A stretch of DNA of 12,700 bases from JBHIDJ01 sp046760105 (GTDB taxonomy: Bacteria > Pseudomonadota > Gammaproteobacteria > Acidiferrobacterales > SPGG2): the NCBI GenBank assembly GCA_046760105.1, contig JBHIDJ010000089.1:1-12700 (forward strand), given 5' to 3'. Positions 7,284-12,700 of the stretch are shown here, one piece after another; the first letter of the stretch is position 1; every line of letters begins with the position of its first letter. Under the pieces are notes generated by a model. That model saw only the letters and a list, made by a program, of their open reading frames with translations, was not told where the DNA came from and did no database searches. The position numbers and the translations under genes were made by a program.

Positions 7284-8039
7284 TCAAGTCGAAGCTGGCG
7301 TGCCAAGCAAGACTGTTGCCACTTCGCTATTTTGTCTGATGTCCTCAGGGGGACCATCGGCGAGGATCTTTCCTTCGTACATGACGACAATTCGATCGGA
7401 ATACTTGAAGACCACATCCATGTCGTGTTCGATGATTACCGCCGTGATCTTTCCATCTCGCACCACAGAAGAGATCGTATCCATGATCTGGCCCTTGTCG
7501 CGCGTGCTAACCCCGCTGGTTGGTTCATCGAGAAACAAAAGTTTGGGGCGCAGCGCGTGCGCAACCGCCACATCGAGGAGCTTGCGCTCTCCTTGCGCCA
7601 GCCCTCCCGCCAGGGTGTCGCGCTTGCTTTCCAGACCGAACTGTCGAAGGACTTCTTCTGCTTCTTGCGCAACGTCCCTATCCCTGTCTGCTAGCGCGAA
7701 GAGGGTGTGAGTCTTCCCTTCTCGCGAAAAGATTGACAGCGCGATGTTGTCGAAGGCAGAAAGGTCGTCAAACAGGTTCACGAGCTGAAAACTCCGGGCA
7801 ATCCCAGCCTTGATCCGGTCAGCCACGGGCAAGGACGTGATGTCGTGACCTTGAAAGAGAATATGACCGCTGTCAGGTTGGAGGTAGGCGCTGATCAGGT
7901 TAACCAGGGTGGTCTTGCCGGCGCCGTTGGCCCCAACCAGAGACAGAAGCTCACCCTCGGAGACAATGAAATCCACGTCATCGACGGCGTGGGTATCGCC
8001 AAAATACTTTTTGAGGTTCTGCGTCTGCAACAGGGTCAC
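7284..8039 (-). CDS. livG: LivG-type ABC transporter ATP-binding protein
   Basis: 251 residues, close to the normal LivG length. It has Walker A GANGAGKT (36-43), a Q-loop in ARSFQL (81-86), a signature region LAQGERK (147-153), Walker B LLFLDEP (167-173) and an H-loop histidine at 205 (VIIEHD). ATP hydrolysis powers transport through LivHM. The GTG start is fixed by the overlap with the LivM stop and by GAGGAAG 7 nt upstream. The signature reads LAQGE instead of the LSxGQ usual in ABC ATPases. LivG proteins often drift here, and the catalytic Walker and H-loop residues are intact, so it is likely active. The gene is followed after 24 bp by LivF. Confidence 0.93.
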   Translation of the reverse strand: MTLLQTQNLKKYFGDTHAVDDVDFIVSEGELLSLVGANGAGKTTLVNLISAYLQPDSGHILFQGHDITSLPVADRIKAGIARSFQLVNLFDDLSAFDNIALSIFSREGKTHTLFALADRDRDVAQEAEEVLRQFGLESKRDTLAGGLAQGERKLLDVAVAHALRPKLLFLDEPTSGVSTRDKGQIMDTISSVVRDGKITAVIIEHDMDVVFKYSDRIVVMYEGKILADGPPEDIRQNSEVATVLLGTPAST

Positions 8040-9064
8040 GTCAACGCTTCCTCTTTTGCCTTCGCCTTCGTCATCACCTTTGTCGTTAGTCGGGATAGCG
8101 TGCCCACAAGACCGCCCGGCAGAAACAGTACGAGTCCAATGAGAACGCCCCCGAGAAATAGTTGCCAGTACTCGGTGATGGCGACGGCGTAGACCTCGAG
8201 ATAGTTATAAACCACCGCCCCGACGATGGGACCCGAGAAATTCCGGAACCCGCCGAGCACGGTGAAAAACACAATCTTGCCGGACTGCGGCCACCACAGG
8301 ATGTCGGGTGTGGTGAGTCCGTTCAGCGGCACCCAGAGAATTCCCGCCAATCCCGTGAACATCCCGGAGACCAGGAATGCGAGCCAGCGGTATCGCCGGA
8401 TTCGTATCCCGAGGAAACGCGCCCGCGTCTCGTTATCGCGAATCGCCTGGAGCGTCTTTCCGAAGGGAGAGTGCACAATTACCCACATGACGATCACGCA
8501 GATGCAGAATACAACGAGGACGTAGTAATAATAAGTATTAATGAATCTTATGTACGTCCCGCTGCCGGCGAAGTCGATGAGGCCACCGAGCAACGTCATT
8601 TTGCTAAACGGGACGCGAATCCCGTCCGTCCCGCCGGTTATCCAGAAGAACTTGAATGCCAAGGTCCACAGCACTTGGGAAAGCGCTAGTGTCAAAATTG
8701 CAAAGAAGATACGCGTGTAGCGAACGCACACCACTCCGAACAGTGCCGATACAGCCGCCGTGACCACAATTCCACCGACGATATAGAGCTCCATTGACGA
8801 GACACCCATATATCGCACCATGAACGCCGCCGCGTAGGCGCCCACGCCGAAGTAGGCGGAATGGCCGAACGAGAGCAGACCCGTGTAGCCCAGCAGGAGA
8901 TTGAAGCCCAGCGCCGCAATGGCAAAGATGAGGCCATAGGTGAGCAGTTGGGTGTGGTAGACGCTCGCAACGCTAGGGACCACCAAAAGCACGATGACGA
9001 CAGGCACCGCAATGATCAAGCGGCGCAAGATCGGATTCGCTTGTAGGTTACTGCCCAGCGTCAT
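8036..9064 (-). CDS. livM: LivM-type ABC transporter permease (first copy)
   Basis: A 342-residue second permease subunit of the importer. Visible family features are LGFNLLLGYTGLLSFGHSAY (52-71), multiple hydrophobic segments, and the cytoplasmic coupling loop LQAIRDNETRARFLG (205-219) that contacts the ATPases, followed by RYRWLAFLVSGMFTGLAG. The frame stays open upstream to 9586 but that extension is arginine/histidine-rich, non-membrane sequence overlapping LivH, so it is an out-of-frame shadow. The ATG at 9064, which shares the ATGA overlap with the LivH stop, is the real start and gives the normal family length and an N-terminal hydrophobic segment. The stop overlaps the GTG start of LivG (GTGA). 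A second LivM-type protein lies at 5244-4198. Confidence 0.93.
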   Translation of the reverse strand: MTLGSNLQANPILRRLIIAVPVVIVLLVVPSVASVYHTQLLTYGLIFAIAALGFNLLLGYTGLLSFGHSAYFGVGAYAAAFMVRYMGVSSMELYIVGGIVVTAAVSALFGVVCVRYTRIFFAILTLALSQVLWTLAFKFFWITGGTDGIRVPFSKMTLLGGLIDFAGSGTYIRFINTYYYYVLVVFCICVIVMWVIVHSPFGKTLQAIRDNETRARFLGIRIRRYRWLAFLVSGMFTGLAGILWVPLNGLTTPDILWWPQSGKIVFFTVLGGFRNFSGPIVGAVVYNYLEVYAVAITEYWQLFLGGVLIGLVLFLPGGLVGTLSRLTTKVMTKAKAKEEALT

Positions 9065-9939
9065 GATGGTCTGCCAAAGAGGCCGGTCGGGCGTATCAGC
9101 AGCACCACCGCGGCGATGAGGTAGAGCACCGCCAGCTCGAGTTCCTCGTAGAACTGAATGACGCCAGTTCGCATGAAGCTCACGATGAGGGCGCCGATCA
9201 AAGCTCCCTCCAGGCTTCCAAGGCCGCCAATCACGACGACGACAAACGCGAGGACGAGGAAGTCGAGGCCCATGCCAAGCACCGCCGCCTGGCTTGGAAC
9301 GACGATGGCCCCGCCGAGGCCGGCCATGAAGCAGCCGATCGCGAATGCCTGCATATAGACGCGTCTGACGTTCAAACCCAAGGCTGAGGCCATTCTCATA
9401 TCTTGCGAAGTCGCCCGCAGCATTACACCGAACTTGGTGCGGTACACGAATGCCCACAGACCGATGGCGGCAACGACGCCAATCCCGACCACCAACAGAT
9501 TGTAAATGGGATACACGAAGCCCCCGATGCGAAGGATTCCCACGGCATCCACAAGCTCGCTCGCGGAAAGCGGTGTCCCGCCCCACAGCAAGCGGATGAC
9601 ATCCTCCAGGACCAGAAGCAGACCGAAGGTGATCAGCAGCTGATACTCCTCCGGTCGCTTGTACAGGGGCCGAAGCAAGGTGGGCTCAATCACGAATCCG
9701 ACCGCGGCGACAGCGATAGCGCCGACGGGCAGCAGCAGGAAAAGGGCCAGAACATTTACACTGCCTACTAGGGTGCCCACGGCCCAGGCCGCTACGTAGG
9801 CGCCGACTGCAAAAAGACTGCCGTGCGCGAGATTGATGATCCCCATCACGCCGAATATCAGACTGAGACCCGCCGCGAGGAGGAACAACACCGAGGCGTA
9901 GAACAACGAGTTCAGAACCTGGAGTACGAAAATATCCAT
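9061..9939 (-). CDS. livH: LivH-type ABC transporter permease
   Basis: A 292-residue inner-membrane permease of the branched-chain amino acid (HAAT) family; usual LivH length is about 290-310. Family signatures are clear: a hydrophobic N-terminus followed by LSLIFGVMGIINLAHGS (25-41), then LLRPLYKRPEEYQLLITFG and a glycine-rich loop (GGLGSLEGALIGA) near the C-terminus. It should pair with the LivM encoded immediately downstream and be driven by LivG and LivF. The ATG start has AAAGGT about 9 nt upstream. The 125-bp gap before it contains no other gene. The stop overlaps the LivM start (ATGA), implying translational coupling. The family is certain; substrate specificity is not readable from the permease. 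The gene symbol is by homology only. Confidence 0.93.
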   Translation of the reverse strand: MDIFVLQVLNSLFYASVLFLLAAGLSLIFGVMGIINLAHGSLFAVGAYVAAWAVGTLVGSVNVLALFLLLPVGAIAVAAVGFVIEPTLLRPLYKRPEEYQLLITFGLLLVLEDVIRLLWGGTPLSASELVDAVGILRIGGFVYPIYNLLVVGIGVVAAIGLWAFVYRTKFGVMLRATSQDMRMASALGLNVRRVYMQAFAIGCFMAGLGGAIVVPSQAAVLGMGLDFLVLAFVVVVIGGLGSLEGALIGALIVSFMRTGVIQFYEELELAVLYLIAAVVLLIRPTGLFGRPS

Positions 9940-10064
9940 GTGTTTCGACCTTTAGGGGATCCTCCCAGCGCCCTTGTCATGTTTCTTGGAAATCGGAGGC
10001 GTTGCGAGCATAAGTTATCTATCCATGTACAAAACTGCAAGCTTGGATTGAGCGTCGGCGCCAT

Positions 10065-12347
10065 TCACGATTCTTTGGCCTTAAAGCTGAGGATTCTTGC
10101 CGCCGGGCTGACGGAGTTGCCATCAGGATAGATGGCGAAGAGAAACGTGTACCGGCCATGAGGCAAGCGTTCTGGGAGATCTACCACAAAGCGCCCATCG
10201 TCTTCCATCTTTGCCTTGTTGGCTTCTACCACGGAACCGTCAGGGCCCAGCACGAGATAACGGGAATCGGGACGAATCAGGTACAGTCCACGCATCGTCT
10301 GTGGCCTCAGGCGTTCCCGTACCGTCCTATAGCTTCGTTGTTCCTTGATGACTTTTTCGACATCTGCATAAACGAAAACTCGATTAGCTTCCCGCTTCAC
10401 CTCCGTAATAACTGCCCGAGGCGGATAGGCATAGCCGTCGAAAGCACCGACCGCTAAGGGGTAAGTTAACTCCCTGACCACCTCGAATACTGACGAGTCG
10501 TCCGACCATTGCTTAAGCCGATAAGGGCCGTTAGTGACGAGAAAGTGACCACTGTTTTGGGCAAACTTCTTGAGGGCACGCCAGCGCAAACGCGCGTCTT
10601 CAGCCGTCACCCGGTCTTTCAATACAGCGGGGCGGTAACCGTCTCGCTCAAACTCATCGATCAGCTTGTTCAACTTTGTTTGTAGCGCTCGATTCCGTGC
10701 CAGATCCAGCCAGTCCACGCCTTGGCGCACAGCCTCCTCCTTCGAGAAGGCCGCAACTCCGCGTTCCACTGCTTGCTCCATCAGCACAAGCAGATGCCAC
10801 GGAACGGTACTCCACGGGGGAGCGAGCACGGCCACCTGTGCCGCGTCTGGCACCATATGGTTGACGTAGACCTCGATCACCGGAATCCGTTGACGCACCT
10901 TGACGCCGGGCGCGACCTCATGGATCTTTTCCTCCACGCGCTGCACCTTCAGACCAACAAGCCGTTCCCGGATCAAGGCAGTGGCCGCCTCAATCGTTGG
11001 GTCATACGCATGATCGTCATTGCTCGCCTTAACCCCCCAGCGGTACGCGAAGATATAGGGGTACAGGAGATCGGCTACGTCCGTTTCGGTGCCATCGTGA
11101 AACCGCGAAGCTGTGACCCTGTAAACGATCTTCGTCGTGCTTGATTTCTTCTCGCCGACGGGTCGGAGTGTGCCGGTGCCCGGCTGTGGGGTCGTGCTCA
11201 CGGGCGGGACCTTGAAACCTCCCGAGTGAACCTTCACGGCGTCGATTCGGTTAAGGATCCAGCTGCTGTTGTACGGAAGCGGTAACAGGGCTGGATCGCC
11301 CAAGGTGGACCACACCAGTCTCCCCGGTCGATCGGTAAAGCCCGCGACAGGATTCCAGGCCGCCTCAGGCTTCTCCTTGATCCCGAGTCGGAGCCAGCCA
11401 TTCCAAGGAAAGTCTTTGAGTTTCACCGTCCGAATGAAAGCGGGCGAATTCAAACCCAGCTGGGAGTCGAACACGATGTTTTCGACGCCCGAAAAACTGT
11501 CGTTGTAGTACTCTCGCCTCGAGGTATAGCCCAACACGACCCGATCACATCCGCGCGTAAGATTTGCGATCAAATGACGTTCCAGGTTCAGCTGTTCGGT
11601 TAAATCCTGGTACTCACCCCGCACCAGTCGACGATAGATCGTGGTCGCAACTTGCTTTTCGTCGGGGTTGCTAACTGCCGACGCCAGCAAACGGTAAGCG
11701 TGAAACCACCCTTCCTTCATCCACGGAGGACCAAGCGATCCATTCGGGTGGGTGGACAGCAGGCGATCGACCGGCACTTCCTCCAGGCTGACATCCCAAT
11801 TGTCGTGGTCCAGCTGCCACCGGGACTGAACAAGCGCCTTTGCTTGGTTGCCTTTCGCCCGAAATTTCAGCGCTAGATTAGTCGGCCCTTGAGCTCGAGC
11901 CTCCGCTTTGGCTTCGTCGATCCGGTCTAGGTGGTGTAGGTAGTCCGGGTGAAACGGGGTAACGGGATGGGGGTTAAGCGTAACCTCCTTAGCTTGTCCT
12001 TCAAGCGCCATGAGGATGCCGCGCGCCACCGCACAGCGTCGTTGCGCATGCGTAAATTTCTTGGAGGCGGGGTTAAAAGTAATGACCAGGAACGCGTCGA
12101 GCGACTCGACCGCTTTTAAATCTTTTGGAACACTTCCCGCAAAGCGCGGCGCCGTGCCGATATAGGCCTGCAGCGTATTTTTCTCCAATTGGGCAGCTGC
12201 CGAGGCTGGGTCTATGGTCTCGATCGCAATTTCGTGCGGGTAAAACGACGGGGTGTGTACGGACCCATGTCCGGCAGCGACGGGCCCCCATACTGCAAAC
12301 AAGCTCGCGCACACCAGAGCGACACTGACAAAGCGGCTCATAATCAC
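10065..12347 (-). CDS. Secreted two-domain protein (P-Q) of unknown function in an ABC-importer operon
   Basis: 760 residues from a GTG codon; an ATG two codons later (12341) is an equally good start because no strong Shine-Dalgarno decides between them. Residues 1-26 form a signal peptide (SRF, a hydrophobic core, then GPVAAG). Residues about 30-370, the P domain, align along their length with the separate 384-residue protein at 4000-2846. Shared blocks include LGPPWxKxGWFHA, GVENI, FIRTVKLKD-PWNGWLRLG, AAWNP and LGDPAL. A Pro/Thr/Gly-rich linker (about 371-404) leads to the Q domain (405-756), which matches the C-terminal half of the leftmost gene. Q contains FHDGT (416-420) and FLVTNGPY-LK-W (602-614). 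These resemble signature segments of family-5 (oligopeptide-type) solute-binding proteins, but only as an impression. Cys105 and Cys267 are the only cysteines after the signal peptide and both are conserved in the paralogue. The protein is probably periplasmic; its function is not recognised. Confidence 0.85.
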   Translation of the reverse strand: MIMSRFVSVALVCASLFAVWGPVAAGHGSVHTPSFYPHEIAIETIDPASAAAQLEKNTLQAYIGTAPRFAGSVPKDLKAVESLDAFLVITFNPASKKFTHAQRRCAVARGILMALEGQAKEVTLNPHPVTPFHPDYLHHLDRIDEAKAEARAQGPTNLALKFRAKGNQAKALVQSRWQLDHDNWDVSLEEVPVDRLLSTHPNGSLGPPWMKEGWFHAYRLLASAVSNPDEKQVATTIYRRLVRGEYQDLTEQLNLERHLIANLTRGCDRVVLGYTSRREYYNDSFSGVENIVFDSQLGLNSPAFIRTVKLKDFPWNGWLRLGIKEKPEAAWNPVAGFTDRPGRLVWSTLGDPALLPLPYNSSWILNRIDAVKVHSGGFKVPPVSTTPQPGTGTLRPVGEKKSSTTKIVYRVTASRFHDGTETDVADLLYPYIFAYRWGVKASNDDHAYDPTIEAATALIRERLVGLKVQRVEEKIHEVAPGVKVRQRIPVIEVYVNHMVPDAAQVAVLAPPWSTVPWHLLVLMEQAVERGVAAFSKEEAVRQGVDWLDLARNRALQTKLNKLIDEFERDGYRPAVLKDRVTAEDARLRWRALKKFAQNSGHFLVTNGPYRLKQWSDDSSVFEVVRELTYPLAVGAFDGYAYPPRAVITEVKREANRVFVYADVEKVIKEQRSYRTVRERLRPQTMRGLYLIRPDSRYLVLGPDGSVVEANKAKMEDDGRFVVDLPERLPHGRYTFLFAIYPDGNSVSPAARILSFKAKES

Positions 12348-12397
12348 CGATTGACCCAGTCTACGATCAAAAGCGGGGGCGGCAGAGCATGTCGACC

Positions 12398-12428
12398 GAG
12401 CGACCGTGCTTGCTAAGCACGGTCGCTC
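12398..12428. promoter_or_regulatory. Intercistronic perfect hairpin after the binding-protein gene
   Basis: The left arm GAGCGACCGTGCTT (12398-12411) is the exact reverse complement of the right arm AAGCACGGTCGCTC (12415-12428), with a 3-nt loop. It lies 26 bp past the stop of the binding-protein gene and before the P-Q gene. Neither side carries a T-run, so it is not a standard intrinsic terminator. In known periplasmic-binding-protein operons, stem-loops at this position protect the 3' end of the abundant binding-protein message and lower expression downstream. That role here is inference. Confidence 0.7.
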
Positions 12429-12454
12429 CGCCGAACAACGCGCTCAGGCTAACC

Positions 12455-12700
12455 TCAGGCTTTGGGCCAGGTAGTCTTCATCCAGTGAGCCGTTGCGGTG
12501 GACTCCTCATTGCCCCCCTGGCCTGGCTTTGGCCAGTTGGGCGGCGCGGTGATGTTGCGCACCGGGATTGTAATGATGGACTCGGGATCCCACACCGGGA
12601 ACGGATACTCGGGCGTGTTCTTGCTCAACCCGGTGACCGCATCCTTGTATCCCTGGTGGTTGTCGGGCCGGATGTAGAGGTATCCCGCCGGCGTATCCAA
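12455..12700 (-). CDS. C-terminal end of a LivK-type ABC substrate-binding protein (partial)
   Basis: The last 81 codons of a gene whose 5' part lies beyond the right edge. The first in-window codon is TTG and is almost certainly internal, not a start. The visible residues (GYLYIRPDNHQGYKD near the beginning, ending TTWPKA) resemble the C-terminal lobe of family-1/Peripla_BP_6 binding proteins of the hydrophobic/branched-chain amino acid transporter (HAAT) family, where a G-x-hydrophobic-x-R-x-D-x-HQ segment is typical. Such proteins bind the ligand in the periplasm and deliver it to LivHM. LivH, LivM, LivG and LivF follow downstream on the same strand, after one intervening gene, which strongly supports the assignment. 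The ligand cannot be predicted: leucine-type amino acids, urea, amides and aromatic acids are all known in this family. The gene ends in TGA about 107 bp before the next start, with a strong hairpin in between. Confidence 0.8.
   Translation of the reverse strand: MDTPAGYLYIRPDNHQGYKDAVTGLSKNTPEYPFPVWDPESIITIPVRNITAPPNWPKPGQGGNEESTATAHWMKTTWPKA

Noticed and set aside
7047..7710. Two overlapping 215-codon plus-strand frames
   Set aside because: Both lie opposite LivG and LivF, which carry intact Walker motifs; the plus-strand products resemble no protein family.
9065..9586. Upstream extension of the LivM frame to give a 516-residue protein
   Set aside because: The extension overlaps LivH in another frame, is Arg/His/Cys-rich and not membrane-like; the ATGA overlap at 9064 gives the normal LivM length.

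Overview
The window carries one co-directional gene cluster, read entirely on the minus strand, so transcription runs from the right edge to the left. It looks like bacterial chromosomal DNA with moderately high GC, GTG as well as ATG starts, clear Shine-Dalgarno sequences and tight gene spacing. Periplasmic-type signal peptides and a periplasmic-binding-protein ABC importer suggest a Gram-negative-type bacterium, possibly an uncultured lineage. I cannot name the organism from sequence alone. No rRNA, tRNA, CRISPR, transposase or phage gene is visible, and no plus-strand frame looks like a real gene.

Layout in transcription order: (1) 12700-12455, the C-terminal end of a LivK-type branched-chain amino acid/amide binding protein. 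(2) A perfect 14-bp stem hairpin at 12398-12428 in the following gap. (3) 12347-10065, a 760-residue secreted two-domain protein, called here P-Q. (4) 9939-6537, a complete HAAT-type ABC transporter core in the order LivH, LivM, LivG, LivF, with 4-bp overlaps at LivH/LivM and LivM/LivG. (5) 6473-5367, a SABATH-type SAM-dependent carboxyl methyltransferase. (6) 5244-4198, a second LivM-type permease. (7) 4125-4030, a possible 31-codon ORF. (8) 4000-2846, a secreted stand-alone P protein. (9) 2824-2735, a possible 29-codon signal-like leader that overlaps the next start as TGATG. (10) 2735 to the left edge, at least 911 codons: a polytopic membrane domain fused to a Q domain, with the stop just outside the window.

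Stretches without a gene are short. 9940-10064 holds only the LivH ribosome binding site. 5245-5366 is open upstream of the second LivM but has no usable start. 6474-6536 holds a GGCGCGCGCC palindrome and the methyltransferase ribosome binding site. I see no confident promoter or intrinsic terminator.

The unusual part is what surrounds an otherwise ordinary importer. Two extracytoplasmic modules are reused: P occurs alone and in P-Q, and Q occurs in P-Q and fused to a membrane protein. A methyltransferase family known mainly from plant carboxylic-acid esterification sits in the middle, and a second LivM is present without a second LivH. A reasonable inference is that the cluster takes up, and perhaps senses or processes, a small carboxylate or amide, with P and Q acting on the outer face of the membrane. 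The substrate cannot be read from the sequence.
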